From assembly GCA_964399635.1 (NCBI GenBank), contig CAYNRU010000034.1, positions 151,478 through 215,477 on the forward strand: 64,000 bases of DNA, in the 5' to 3' direction. A program made the position numbers and the translations under genes. This stretch comes from UBA4615 sp964399635. GTDB lineage: Bacteria; Pseudomonadota; Gammaproteobacteria; Burkholderiales; Burkholderiaceae_E. The notes below the pieces were generated by a model. It was not told where the DNA came from, ran no database searches, and saw nothing but the letters and a program-made list of their open reading frames with translations. Positions within the stretch are counted from its first letter, which is position 1, and the number at the start of each line of letters is the position of its first letter. Shown here in pieces: positions 8,756 to 17,085 of this stretch.

Positions 8756-9768
8756 GCCGCGCCCCCCGCGGTGAAGACCCGCGCGAAGGTCGCGCCGGCC
8801 TCCTCCACGATGTCGCGCACGATCTCGCCCGCGGGCTTGACCCCGTGGATCAGCGCGACGCTCTGGCCGGCCGGCAGCACGCCGTTGTCGACGTCGCCCT
8901 CGATGCGTCCGAGCACCGAGGCGGGCTCGCCCACCTGCTTGAGCTGATGCGGGTAGCGCAGGATCTCGTCTTCGTGCTGCGCCCAGTGCTCGGTGAACCG
9001 GTTACGCAGCATCCGCACGGTCTTGCCGCTGTGCGCGCGGCTGATCACCGTGCCCTCCTCGTCGCGCTCGACCAGCAGGTTCTTGTAGTTGGCGTGCGCG
9101 CGCGCCTCCTCGGAGGCGATGAAGCGCGTGCCCATCCACACGCCGGCCGCGCCGAAGGCGAGCGCAGCGAGCAGGCCGCGGCCGTCGGCGAACCCGCCGC
9201 CGGCGATGACCGGGATGCGCACCGCGTCCACCACCGCCGGCACCAGCACCGCCGTGCCCACGCGCCCCACGTGGCCGCCGCCGTCGCCGCCCGATGCGAT
9301 CAGCATGTCGACGCCCTGCGCCTCGAGCATCCGCGCCTGGCGCACGTTGCCGACCACGCTCATCACCGTGATGCCCAGCGCATGCGCCTCGTCGATCACG
9401 CCCAGCGGATTGCCCAGGCCCGAGATCAGCACCGGCACGCGCGCCTCGAGGCTCGCCGCGATCTGGTCCTGGACCTGATTGGTGTAGCTGACCGAGGCCT
9501 CGTCGTCGCCCGCCACCTTGGCGAACAGGATGTCGACGCCAAAGGGCTTGTCGGTCATGTCGCGGATCACGCGGATCTCGTGGCGCAACGCCTCGCCGGT
9601 CAGGTAGCCGGCGCCGATGACGCCCAGGCCGCCGGCGGCCGACACGGCGCCGGCCAGCCGGCCGTAGGCGACCTGGCCCATGCCGGCCTGGACGATCGGA
9701 TAGGCGAGCCCCAGGCGCCGGCACAACGCGGTGGAGGCGAGGACCCGTTCGATGCTCACGATGCGCAC
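8752..9768 (-). CDS. Nitronate monooxygenase-like FMN-dependent TIM-barrel protein
   Basis: This 338-residue protein begins with LCRRLGLAYPIVQAGMGQVA and carries ASGGDGGGHVGRVGT, the FMN phosphate-binding/active-site loop of the nitronate monooxygenase (2-nitropropane dioxygenase) family, with a histidine in the expected place. Family members oxidise alkyl nitronates, but many operon-borne relatives act as enoyl-CoA-linked reductases or are unassigned; its position between acyl-CoA genes favours a CoA-ester or ring-reducing role over nitronate detoxification (inference). The start is GTG (9768), with a second in-frame GTG at 9759; there is no ATG near the conserved N-terminus. Confidence 0.88.
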   Translation of the reverse strand: MRIVSIERVLASTALCRRLGLAYPIVQAGMGQVAYGRLAGAVSAAGGLGVIGAGYLTGEALRHEIRVIRDMTDKPFGVDILFAKVAGDDEASVSYTNQVQDQIAASLEARVPVLISGLGNPLGVIDEAHALGITVMSVVGNVRQARMLEAQGVDMLIASGGDGGGHVGRVGTAVLVPAVVDAVRIPVIAGGGFADGRGLLAALAFGAAGVWMGTRFIASEEARAHANYKNLLVERDEEGTVISRAHSGKTVRMLRNRFTEHWAQHEDEILRYPHQLKQVGEPASVLGRIEGDVDNGVLPAGQSVALIHGVKPAGEIVRDIVEEAGATFARVFTAGGAA

Positions 9769-9781
9769 TCCGGTCGGGGCG

Positions 9782-10948
9782 TCAGTAGGACTTGGGCAGG
9801 CCGAGCACCTTCTCGGCGATGAAGCACAGGATCATCTCCCTGCTCACCGGCGCGATGCGCGGGATCATCACTTCGCGCATGTAGCGCTCGACGTGGTATT
9901 CCTTGGCGTAGCCGTAGCCGCCGTGCGTCATCACGGCCTGCGTGCAGGCCTCGAAGCCGGCCTCGGCGGCCAGGTACTTCGCGGCGTTCGCCTCGGCGCC
10001 ACAGGGCTTGCCGGCGTCGTAGAGCTGCGCGGCCTGCATCGTCATCAGGTTGGCCGCCTCGAGCTCCATCCAGTTGCGCGCGAGCGGATGCTGGATCGCC
10101 TGGTTCATCCCGATCGGGCGGTCGAACACCACCCGCTCCTTCGCGTAGCGGGTCGCGCGGGCGAGCGCGACGCGGCCCAGGCCCACCGCCTCGGCCGCGA
10201 GCAGGATGCGCTCGGGGTTCAGTCCCATCAGGATGTACTCGAAGCCCCGACCCTCCTCGCCGATGCGGTCGGTCACGGGGATCTCCAGGTCGTCGATGAA
10301 GAACTGGTTCGAGTCGATGCACTTGCGCCCCATCTTCTCGATCTCGCGGGCCTCGCAGCGGGTCCGGTCGAGGTCGGTGTAGAAGAGCGTGATGCCGTCG
10401 GTGGGTCGGGCGCAGGCCTCGCGCGGGGTGGTGCGCGCGAGCAGGAAGAGCTTGGAGGCGCGCTGCGCGAGCGTGGTCCAGACCTTGCGCCCGTTGACCA
10501 CGTAGCGGTCGCCGTGCAGCACGGCCCGGGTCTTGATGTTGGTGGTCTCCAGCCCCGCGTCCGGCTCGGTGACCGCGAAGGCCGAGACCACCTCGCCGCG
10601 GATGATCGGCGGCAGCATCCGTGCCTTCTGCTCGTCGGTGCCGAACTTGTCGATCATCTTCGGGGCGAAGATGTTCGAGTGGATGGCCGACGCGCCGCTC
10701 ATGCCGGCGCCCGACTCGGCGATCGCCTGCATCATCACCGCGCCCTCGGTGATGCCCAGCCCCGCGCCGCCGTACGCCACCGGCAGCGTCAGGCCGGTCC
10801 AGCCGCCGTCGGCCATCGCCTGCTTGAACGCCTCCGGGTACTCGCCGTCGCGGTCGCGGGCCAGCCAGTAGTCGTCGCCGAAGCGCGCGCACAGCTTCAG
10901 CACGTTCTCGCGGATGGTCTGCTGGTCGTCGGTCAGGCTGTGGCTCAC
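9782..10948 (-). CDS. Acyl-CoA dehydrogenase
   Basis: The protein has 388 residues with the three-domain ACAD plan: helical N-domain, VSAFAVTEPDAGLETTNIKT in the flavin-binding beta domain, and a helical C-domain ending VLGLPKSY. The usual catalytic IYEGTxEI near the C-terminus is replaced by RIAPVSREM, so the base may instead be the Glu of NPERILLAAE, the helix-G position used in isovaleryl-CoA dehydrogenase. It is the first gene of the seven-gene minus-strand operon and starts at a GTG at 10948. Direct-repeat and inverted-repeat elements lie just upstream, between it and iclR. Confidence 0.92.
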   Translation of the reverse strand: MSHSLTDDQQTIRENVLKLCARFGDDYWLARDRDGEYPEAFKQAMADGGWTGLTLPVAYGGAGLGITEGAVMMQAIAESGAGMSGASAIHSNIFAPKMIDKFGTDEQKARMLPPIIRGEVVSAFAVTEPDAGLETTNIKTRAVLHGDRYVVNGRKVWTTLAQRASKLFLLARTTPREACARPTDGITLFYTDLDRTRCEAREIEKMGRKCIDSNQFFIDDLEIPVTDRIGEEGRGFEYILMGLNPERILLAAEAVGLGRVALARATRYAKERVVFDRPIGMNQAIQHPLARNWMELEAANLMTMQAAQLYDAGKPCGAEANAAKYLAAEAGFEACTQAVMTHGGYGYAKEYHVERYMREVMIPRIAPVSREMILCFIAEKVLGLPKSY

Positions 10949-10970
10949 CCTGGGTCCCTGTATTCAGATA

Positions 10971-10998
10971 TCGGAATGTTGTGCGGATTTCGGAACAT
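10971..10998. promoter_or_regulatory. Candidate IclR-family operator upstream of the catabolic operon
   Basis: Two related half-elements, TCGGAATGTT (10971-10980) and TTCGGAACAT (10989-10998), stand 18 bases apart, and ATGTT/AACAT form an inverted repeat with a 13-base spacer. They lie 23-50 bases upstream of the acyl-CoA dehydrogenase GTG. The GGAAT core recurs at the divergent iclR/TRAP-receptor promoter, which suggests that the IclR protein encoded between them binds both. This is seen in the sequence; binding is inferred. Confidence 0.4.
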
Positions 10999-11106
10999 CG
11001 TAGGTGTTCGGGTTTCCGCTTGTCAACGCGGCCCTGGTCGGGTGCGCGCAACGCGCAAGACGCGGCGGCGGTCGGGGGGGCGGCACGGGCGCCTCCGGCC
11101 ATGCGC

Positions 11107-11937
11107 TCACGCCGTGCCGGGATAGCGGCCGGCGAAGCCCAGGGTCCGCGACGCGCGCTCTGCGATCGTGTGCACGATCGACGACAGCTTGCCTTCGTTG
11201 AGCCTCAGGCGCCCGATCGGGGCCGCCGAGGACAGCACGCAGACCAGCCGGCCGTCCCGGTCCAGCACCGGCGCGGCGATGCCGCCCGCGCCGTCCACGA
11301 TCTCCTCGAAGGAGGTGCTCAGGCCGGTCGCGCGGATGCGATGCAGCCGCGCCAGCACCTCGCCCCGGTCGAGCCGCTGCCCGCCGTTGGGCAGCAACAG
11401 CGGGGTCGCGTCCAGGTAGGCCTCGACGGCGGCGGGCTCCAGGAAGGCGAGCAGCACCTTGCCGAAGGCCGAGCAGAACAGCGGCCGGCGCGTGCCGACG
11501 ACCGACGAGAAGCGGATCGCGCCGCGGCCCTCGGCAATGTCGACGTAGACGCCGTGCCCGCGGTCGTCGCCCATCACGCCGAGCAGCGCGGTCTCGCCGG
11601 TCTGCTCCATCAGCTCGACGAGGAAGGGCCGCATCGCGCTCGAGATGGAGGCGTCGCCGGGCAGGCGGGAGGCGATCAGCGTGCCCAGCCGCATCGCCTG
11701 CGCCCCGAGCTGGTAGAGGCCGCCCGCCTGGGTCACGTAGCCGCCGGCCTCGAGGGCGCGCAGCAAGCTCAGCAGCGAGGTCTTGGGCGTCTTGAGCCGC
11801 TCGCTCAGGCGGGCGAGCGACAGGCCGTCGCGACTGAGTGCGAGCTCGTCGAGCGCGGCCATCACGCGCAGCGCCGAGCGCGGCCCCTCGCTCGTGCCCC
11901 GGATGGGCTCGCCGTCGTCCATGCTTGAATCGTTCAT
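11107..11937 (-). CDS. IclR-family transcriptional regulator
   Basis: The protein has 276 residues from the ATG at 11937; an alternative ATG at 11922 would leave a longer leader after the putative operator. An N-terminal winged helix-turn-helix (ALSRDGLSLARLSERLKTPK, residues about 40-60) precedes the IclR effector-binding domain with GDDRGHGVYVDIAEG, RRPLFCSAFGKVLLA and VDGAGGIAAPVLDRDG. IclR proteins repress or activate nearby catabolic operons in response to small organic acids. It lies between the dehydrogenase operon and the divergent TRAP receptor gene, so it is the likely local regulator of both. Confidence 0.92.
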   Translation of the reverse strand: MNDSSMDDGEPIRGTSEGPRSALRVMAALDELALSRDGLSLARLSERLKTPKTSLLSLLRALEAGGYVTQAGGLYQLGAQAMRLGTLIASRLPGDASISSAMRPFLVELMEQTGETALLGVMGDDRGHGVYVDIAEGRGAIRFSSVVGTRRPLFCSAFGKVLLAFLEPAAVEAYLDATPLLLPNGGQRLDRGEVLARLHRIRATGLSTSFEEIVDGAGGIAAPVLDRDGRLVCVLSSAAPIGRLRLNEGKLSSIVHTIAERASRTLGFAGRYPGTA

Positions 11938-11942
11938 GAATT

Positions 11943-11955
11943 GGAATATTATTCC
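11943..11955. promoter_or_regulatory. Palindromic GGAATA-T-TATTCC operator candidate between iclR and the TRAP receptor gene
   Basis: A perfect inverted repeat with six-base arms sits 5 bases from the iclR ATG, and a further GGAAT half-site follows at 11962-11966. The region is AT-rich compared with its surroundings and must contain both divergent promoters. It shares the GGAAT core with the elements upstream of the acyl-CoA dehydrogenase gene. Confidence 0.5.
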
Positions 11956-12052
11956 GTTATTGGAATACGTTGCACGCTGGCAGGCACACGCCATCGCGGG
12001 TACCGGCCGGCGCAGCGACGGCTGCCGCATCGCACCCACGCGAGGAGACCGC

Positions 12053-13087
12053 ATGAACCGCCACACGGCCATCGCAGCCGGCATCGCCGCCCTCGGATTT
12101 GCGGGCGCCCCGGCGCACGCCCAGTCCGGGGACACCATCACGCTGAAGGTGGCGGACTCGTTCCCGGCCGGTCACTTCATCCCCAAGGGCTCGACGATCC
12201 CCTTCATGGAGGCGATCACGAAGCGCAGCGGCGGCAAGGTGAAGTTCGAGTACTACCCCGCGCAGCAGCTCGGCAAGGCCGCCGACCTGCTCAACCTCAC
12301 ACAGAGCGGCGTCACCGAGATCGGCTATGTCGGCATGTCCTACGTGTCCGACAAGATGCCCCTGTCGGCGGTCGCGCAGCTGCCCGGCAGCTTCAGCACC
12401 GCCTGCGAGGGCACGCTCGCCTACTGGAAGCTCGCGCAGAGCGACACGCTCGGCAAGAACGAGTTCGGCGCCAACAAAGTGCGGCCGCTGTGGGTCGTGG
12501 TGCTCGAGCCCTACCAGTTCTACATGGTGTCCAGGCCGGTGCGCACGACCGACGACCTCAAGGGCATGAAGCTGCGCAGCACCGGCGGCGCGATGGACCT
12601 CTTCGCCCGCAAGATCGGCGCGGTGCCGGTCCGCATGGCCGCCCCCGAGGTCCGCGAGTCGCTGTCGCGCGGCACGCTCGACGGCCTGATCTTCCCGAAC
12701 GAGAGCGTGCTGGCCTATGACCTGCAGACGCTGGTCAAGCACGCCACCCGGGGCGGCAACTTCGGCAGCTTCGTGGCGGCCTACGTGATCAGCGACGCGG
12801 TCTGGCGCAAGCTGCCCAAGGCCACCCAGGACGCGATGACCGAGGTCGGTGACGCGGTCACGAAGTCGATGTGCAAGGAGATCGACGCCAACGTCGAGAA
12901 GGCGCAGGGCCAGCTCGCCGCCGCTGGCGTCAAGTTCCACACGCTGACGCCGGCCGAGCTCAAGCCCTTCGAGGACGTGTCGGACGAGGTCGCCAAGGAC
13001 TGGGCCGACGGCCTGGACAAGCGCGGCAAGCCGGGCACGCGGACCCTTAACGAGTTCCGCGCGGCGCTCAAGGAAGTGCGCCGCTGA
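12053..13087 (+). CDS. TRAP transporter solute-binding protein (DctP family)
   Basis: The protein has 344 residues and a cleavable signal peptide (about residues 1-23, ending in PAHAQS). The DctP fold is shown by LKVADSFPAGHFIPKG, KFEYYPAQQLGKAADLL and KLRSTGGAMDLFARKIGAVP, with the family's usual substrate-carboxylate arginine expected in the KLRSTGG region. GAGGAG 8 bases upstream of the ATG at 12053 is a good ribosome binding site. It has no permease genes beside it; the only TRAP permeases in the window are at 4788-6619, so the three subunits are presumably encoded by two divergent transcripts under the intervening IclR protein. Confidence 0.93.
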   Translation: MNRHTAIAAGIAALGFAGAPAHAQSGDTITLKVADSFPAGHFIPKGSTIPFMEAITKRSGGKVKFEYYPAQQLGKAADLLNLTQSGVTEIGYVGMSYVSDKMPLSAVAQLPGSFSTACEGTLAYWKLAQSDTLGKNEFGANKVRPLWVVVLEPYQFYMVSRPVRTTDDLKGMKLRSTGGAMDLFARKIGAVPVRMAAPEVRESLSRGTLDGLIFPNESVLAYDLQTLVKHATRGGNFGSFVAAYVISDAVWRKLPKATQDAMTEVGDAVTKSMCKEIDANVEKAQGQLAAAGVKFHTLTPAELKPFEDVSDEVAKDWADGLDKRGKPGTRTLNEFRAALKEVRR

Positions 13088-13145
13088 CGGCGGCAGCCCG
13101 CGCCCCGGCGCGTGCCGGGGTTCGGGGCCTGCCCGCGGCAGCCGG

Positions 13146-13172
13146 CCGGTGGGCGCGCGTCGCGCCCGCCGG
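13146..13172. terminator. GC-rich hairpin between convergent genes
   Basis: CCGGTGGGCGCG and CGCGCCCGCCGG form a 12-pair stem (one G-T pair) with a three-base loop. It lies between the TRAP receptor stop at 13087 and the coaA stop at 13175. There is no T-run, so it is a possible bidirectional attenuator or terminator and not a classic intrinsic terminator. Confidence 0.4.
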
Positions 13173-13174
13173 CG

Positions 13175-14128
13175 TCAGATCTGGCGCAGCCAGACCTCCC
13201 CGATGCCGTGGTCCGGCCGCTTTCGCAGCACCACGTTGGCCCGCTCCCGGCTCGGCAGGATGTTCTCGAGCAGGTTGGCGAGGTTGATGTCGCGCCAGAT
13301 GCCGAGCGCCACCTCGCGGGCCTGCGCCGCGTCGAGGTCCCTGTAGTGGTGGAAGTAGGACGAGGGATCCTGGAACACCGTGCGCTGCAGCTTCAGGAAG
13401 CGGCGGACGTACCACTCCTGGATGTGCGCCTCGTCGGCATCGAGGTACAGCGAGAAGTCGAAGAAGTCCGACACGATGATGGACGGCGAGCGCCCGCCTT
13501 CCATCGTGCCGGTCTGCAGCACGTTCAGCCCCTCGAAGATCAGGATGTCCGGGCTCGCCACCGTCAGGGACGCGCCGGGCACGATGTCGTAGCCCTGGTG
13601 CGAGTAGACCGGCGCGCTGACCTGGGCGCGGCCCGCCTTGATGTCGGCGAGGAACTCGATCATCCGGCGCCGGTCGTAGCTCTCCGGGAAGCCCTTGCGC
13701 TTCATCAGCCCGCGCTCGAGCAGCGTCGCGTTCGGGTACAGGAAGCCGTCGGTGGTCACCAGCGCGACCGACGGGTGATCGGGCCAGCGCGCGAGCAGGG
13801 CCTGCAGCGTGCGCGCGAAGGTGCTCTTGCCGACCGCGACGCTGCCCGCGATGCCGATCACGTAGGGCCGCCGCCCGACCAGTCGGCCGAGGAACTCGTC
13901 CTTGACGCCCGATAGCTGGCGCGCCGACCGGAAGTGCAGGTTGAGCAGTCGGGACAGCGGCAGGTAGACCTGCACGACGTCTTCGATCGAGACCTGCTCG
14001 AGCACGCCCTGCAAGGCCGCGAGGTCGGGCTCGGACAGCGTCATCGGGGTGCTCGCGCGCAGCGCGGCCCACTCGTCGCGTCCGAAGACCACGTAGGCCG
14101 AGAATTCGGTGCCGGTCTCTTCGTTCAT
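13175..14128 (-). CDS. coaA: Type I pantothenate kinase
   Basis: This 317-residue protein matches the length of E. coli CoaA (316). It has the P-loop GSVAVGKST (residues 95-103), VTTDGFLYPN with the catalytic aspartate, RKGFPESYD, and the pantothenate-site YSHQGYDIVPG. It phosphorylates pantothenate with ATP, the first and CoA-feedback-regulated step of CoA synthesis, in the cytoplasm. The ATG at 14128 begins MNEETGTEFSAYV. Many Burkholderiales use the unrelated type III enzyme CoaX instead, usually next to a SPOR-domain gene; here a type I gene lies next to such a SPOR gene. Confidence 0.96.
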   Translation of the reverse strand: MNEETGTEFSAYVVFGRDEWAALRASTPMTLSEPDLAALQGVLEQVSIEDVVQVYLPLSRLLNLHFRSARQLSGVKDEFLGRLVGRRPYVIGIAGSVAVGKSTFARTLQALLARWPDHPSVALVTTDGFLYPNATLLERGLMKRKGFPESYDRRRMIEFLADIKAGRAQVSAPVYSHQGYDIVPGASLTVASPDILIFEGLNVLQTGTMEGGRSPSIIVSDFFDFSLYLDADEAHIQEWYVRRFLKLQRTVFQDPSSYFHHYRDLDAAQAREVALGIWRDINLANLLENILPSRERANVVLRKRPDHGIGEVWLRQI

Positions 14129-14436
14129 GGCGGGCAAGCTTACCGCAGGCGCGTTGCGCGAGCCCCGCAGCCGGGCGCCCCGGTGCAGCCCTCTGTCGTA
14201 CACTCGGATCACCATGGCGCCTGGCGGTCGACGGGGTGTCCGCCCGGGCGTCACGGGGCCGACCCCGCCGTCGTGACCGCCGCCGGTGGCGGTCCGCAAC
14301 GGCTCACGACGCTCCGGACCGACCCCCAACGACCGACCCGACCCGAGACGATGATCCCGCTGGACGAACCCTCCGGAGCAGACGGCCCGGCGCGCGGCGC
14401 ACCGTGGGCCCGGCCCTCGCCCGGGGCATCCGCGCG
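14129..14436. other. 308-base divergent spacer between coaA and the SPOR gene
   Basis: It separates the ATG of coaA (minus strand) from the ATG of the SPOR-domain gene (plus strand) and must hold both promoters. I see no convincing -35/-10 pair, no RNA gene and no open frame with coding character in it. Confidence 0.5.
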
Positions 14437-15276
14437 ATGAAGCTGTTCCTGAGCCTGCTGGTGGTCGCCAACGTGCTGCTGTTCGGCTGGTTCCGTGGCT
14501 GGATGGCGCCCCTCGGCGGCGACGGCCGCGATCCTGGCCGCATCGCGCGGCAGGTCGAACCCGAGCGGCTCCGCGTGCTGCCCGCCTCACGGCTGCCGGG
14601 CGGGGCGGGCGCGCCCGCGGCGGGGACCGCGCCGTCCGCGCCTGGCGGCCAGGCGCCTGCGGCCGCCGGCGCCTCGCCCGCGTCCGCGCCCGCGCCCGCC
14701 GGCGCTGCCTCCGCGGCCGCGGCGGCTTCGCCTGCGCCGGCCGCTTCGCCCGCCCCGGTGGTGACACCGGGCGGTGCCTCGCAGGCCGACCCTGCCGCCA
14801 TCGCCGCGCTGCTCAAGGGCGCCGCCTGCGTCGAGATCGGCCCGATGGGCGAGGTCGAGGCGGTTCGGGTGCAGGTCGCGCTCGATGCGGTCGCCCCCGA
14901 CCTGGCGGTCAGCACCCGCCGGGCGGAGGACATCACGTCGTACTGGGTCTACCTGCCGCCGTCGTCGGCCGACCTGGCCAAGCGGCTCGCCGAGCTGCGC
15001 GCGCGTGGCGTCACCGACACCTACCTGATGCCCGATGGCACCTGGAAGGGGGCGATATCGCTGGGTCTGTTCCGACAGGAGGAGCTGGCGGCGGCGCTGC
15101 AGCGCTCGATCACCGAGCGCGGCGTCAAGGGCGCGCGCGTCGCGCCTCGAGGGCCGTCGCCGGGCCGGATCACGCTGCAGGTGAGGCCGGTGCCAGACGC
15201 TGTCGTAGCCGAGCTGGGCCGGCTGCGCGCATCGATGCCCGAGGCGGTCGCGCGGCCCTGCGCGCCCAAGGGCTGA
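14437..15276 (+). CDS. SPOR-domain-like inner-membrane protein
   Basis: This 279-residue protein has one N-terminal membrane anchor (residues 3-19, LFLSLLVVANVLLFGWF), an Ala/Pro-rich linker (about residues 50-115) and a C-terminal globular domain. That domain contains ACVEIGPMGEV, YWVYLPPSSADLAKRLAELR, GAISLGLFRQEELAAALQ and GVKGARVAPR, a pattern seen in SPOR-like proteins near birA/coaX in Burkholderiales. SPOR domains bind denuded peptidoglycan, often at the division site. The degenerate domain and Ala/Pro linker make the assignment moderate. Start is the ATG at 14437 just before the anchor. Confidence 0.7.
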   Translation: MKLFLSLLVVANVLLFGWFRGWMAPLGGDGRDPGRIARQVEPERLRVLPASRLPGGAGAPAAGTAPSAPGGQAPAAAGASPASAPAPAGAASAAAAASPAPAASPAPVVTPGGASQADPAAIAALLKGAACVEIGPMGEVEAVRVQVALDAVAPDLAVSTRRAEDITSYWVYLPPSSADLAKRLAELRARGVTDTYLMPDGTWKGAISLGLFRQEELAAALQRSITERGVKGARVAPRGPSPGRITLQVRPVPDAVVAELGRLRASMPEAVARPCAPKG

Positions 15277-15290
15277 GCGCGGCCGGCGCT
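15276..15290. terminator. Short hairpin between convergent SPOR and YegP-like genes
   Basis: AGCGC, a five-base loop GGCCG and GCGCT form a perfect stem that begins at the last base of the SPOR stop codon and ends 5 bases before the opposing stop. It lacks a T-run and is a weak bidirectional terminator candidate. Confidence 0.3.
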
Positions 15291-15295
15291 ACGGC

Positions 15296-15643
15296 TCAGG
15301 CTGTTGGCTTGGTCTCGCTGCGGTCGTCGACCACCGCGCCGGAGTTCTTCTTCACCGACTCGATGCCGTTGTCGCGGGCCTTGACCGACGAGTACATCTC
15401 ACTCTTGCCGATGACCTGGCCGTTGGCCGCGACGAGGTTGAAGTACGGCTCGCCGCGTGCGGAGTCCAGGCGCTGGTAGCGCTCGTCGAGCGGACCGTTC
15501 ACGCGGACCGACTCGATGCCCTGCTTGGCGCCGTCCAGGCTCGCGTAGAGCTGGCTGGAGAGGATCGTCTCGCCGTTGGCGGCTTTCAGCGCGAAATGGA
15601 TCTTGCCGTTGGATGCAGTCGAGATCAGGTACTTGGCGGCCAT
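15296..15643 (-). CDS. YegP/DUF1508 family protein
   Basis: This 115-residue cytoplasmic protein consists of two DUF1508 repeats: NGKIHFALKAANGETILSSQ followed by SLDGAKQGIESVRVN, and GEPYFNLVAANGQVIGKSE followed by KARDNGIESVKKN. This tandem pattern defines the YegP family of unknown function, an alpha-beta fold common in soil and plant-associated bacteria. The ATG at 15643 (MAAKYLIST) is the natural start. It is convergent with the SPOR gene and divergent from the amidotransferase. Confidence 0.9.
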   Translation of the reverse strand: MAAKYLISTASNGKIHFALKAANGETILSSQLYASLDGAKQGIESVRVNGPLDERYQRLDSARGEPYFNLVAANGQVIGKSEMYSSVKARDNGIESVKKNSGAVVDDRSETKPTA

Positions 15644-15920
15644 CGGGGTACTCCCGTGTCGGTGTGTCCGTGGGAAAGGGCGTGCGCGAGCAAGACACGC
15701 GGCGTGAGTGTAACGGCGCGGCGCAGCGTGTGGAATGGGCAGGATACAGATTGTCACGTCGCGTGCGCCTGGCGAAGCGCGGCGTGTTCGACGGGTGAGC
15801 AGGGGCACGGATGCACGCCGTTGCGGTCCGCCTCGCCCGGCGCGCGCAGGCATCCCACGGCCCATCCGGTCGGTTCGGGCAGAATCGCGGCAAGGTCCCG
15901 ATCGGGATGCGACGCACGGG

Positions 15921-16652
15921 ATGGCCGGTATGGATGGGAGGCGGGCGGTGCTGGTGATCGAGCACTCGGAGGGCGACGGCCCCGGTCACTTCGGCGAATG
16001 GCTGGCGGCCCGGGACCGCCCGATGACGCTGGTGCGCGTCCATGCAGGCGAGGCCATTCCAAAAGATGTGAGCGCCTACTCTGGTCTATGCGTTCTCGGC
16101 GGTCCGATGAGCGCCAACGACGAGCACCTCGAGCACATCCGCGCCGAGCTCCGGCTGATCCGCCATGCGATCGACCGCGGCGTGCCGATGATCGGCCATT
16201 GCCTGGGCGGCCAGCTCCTGGCGCGCGTGCTGGGCGCGACCGTGGGCCGCAGTCCGATGCCCGAGATCGGCTGGCATGCGATCGAGGTTGGTGACGACGC
16301 GGCGTCGCGCCGCTGGTTCGGCGAGGTGCGCTCGCCGGTGGTGATGCAGTGGCACTACGAGGCCTTCGGGCTGCCGACGGGTGCGGTGCCGCTCGCCGCC
16401 AACGCCTCCTGCCCGCAGCAGGCCTTCACGTGGGGCGGCCTGCACCTGGGAATGCAGTTCCACCCTGAAGCGGATCGGGCCAAGGTCGAGTTCTGGATCG
16501 CGAAGGACCGCGGCGAGGCGGTGTCGATGGCCGGGGTGGCGACGGTACAGGCGCCGGATCGGATCGCGGCCGGGCTCGCCCTGCACCTCGACGCGCAGCG
16601 CGCGCTGGCGCACCGGCTCTACGACGTCTGGGCGGCCGGGCTCGAGGCCTGA
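15921..16652 (+). CDS. Class I glutamine amidotransferase-like protein
   Basis: The protein has 243 residues if started at the ATG at 15921; ATG at 15930 is also possible. The nucleophile is C94 in GHCLGGQLL and the other triad members are H181 and E183 in MQFHPEAD, so the GATase1 triad is complete. It belongs to the stand-alone family close to GMP-synthase-glutaminase-like proteins, which release ammonia from glutamine or act on gamma-glutamyl compounds. No synthase partner is adjacent, so the acceptor is unknown. The upstream 277-base spacer shows no other gene. Confidence 0.9.
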   Translation: MAGMDGRRAVLVIEHSEGDGPGHFGEWLAARDRPMTLVRVHAGEAIPKDVSAYSGLCVLGGPMSANDEHLEHIRAELRLIRHAIDRGVPMIGHCLGGQLLARVLGATVGRSPMPEIGWHAIEVGDDAASRRWFGEVRSPVVMQWHYEAFGLPTGAVPLAANASCPQQAFTWGGLHLGMQFHPEADRAKVEFWIAKDRGEAVSMAGVATVQAPDRIAAGLALHLDAQRALAHRLYDVWAAGLEA

Positions 16653-16689
16653 TCGGCCGCGGCGAGCCGGGCGCCGTCGCGCCGTCGTC

Positions 16690-17085
16690 CTACTCGGCCC
16701 TGGCTGCTTCGACGATGGCGAAGTCGTCCTTGCTGCGGCCCTGCGCGATCTGCGTCGCCAGCCAGACCGGCGTACGGCCGCGGCCCGACCAGGTGGTGCC
16801 GGACTCGGGGTCGCGGTACTTGGGGGCGACCGTCGCGCGGGCGCCCTTCCTGGCCGCCCTGGAGGCGGGTGCCTTGCCGGGGGCGCCGGCCTTCGCGGCC
16901 CGGCGGCCCTTGGGCGGGACCGGGCTCGCGAGGTCGGCCACCTCGACGCCGAGCTTCTTCATCAGCGCTCGCACCCGCTCTACTGAGCGTGCCTTGGTGC
17001 CGTCGCGGGCGGCTTCGATGGCCTTGGCTTGCGCCTCGAGTCGGGCGATCTGTTTCTTGATCGTTTCGTAGCTGGGACGTGCCAT
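16690..17085 (-). CDS. H-NS-family nucleoid protein
   Basis: This 131-residue protein has an N-terminal coiled-coil oligomerisation segment (YETIKKQIARLEAQAKAIEA), a basic Ala/Lys/Arg linker (residues about 60-85) and the C-terminal H-NS DNA-binding motif YRDPESGTTWSGRGRTPVWL. It binds curved AT-rich DNA and silences acquired genes. The linker is longer and more basic than in enteric H-NS, as in BpH3/Bv3F-type proteins of Burkholderiales. It is monocistronic and convergent with the amidotransferase. Confidence 0.93.
   Translation of the reverse strand: MARPSYETIKKQIARLEAQAKAIEAARDGTKARSVERVRALMKKLGVEVADLASPVPPKGRRAAKAGAPGKAPASRAARKGARATVAPKYRDPESGTTWSGRGRTPVWLATQIAQGRSKDDFAIVEAARAE

Noticed and set aside
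11939..11970. Transposon end or att site
   Set aside because: The short GGAATA/TATTCC repeat has no second copy flanking a mobile gene, and it sits exactly in a divergent promoter, so an operator is simpler.
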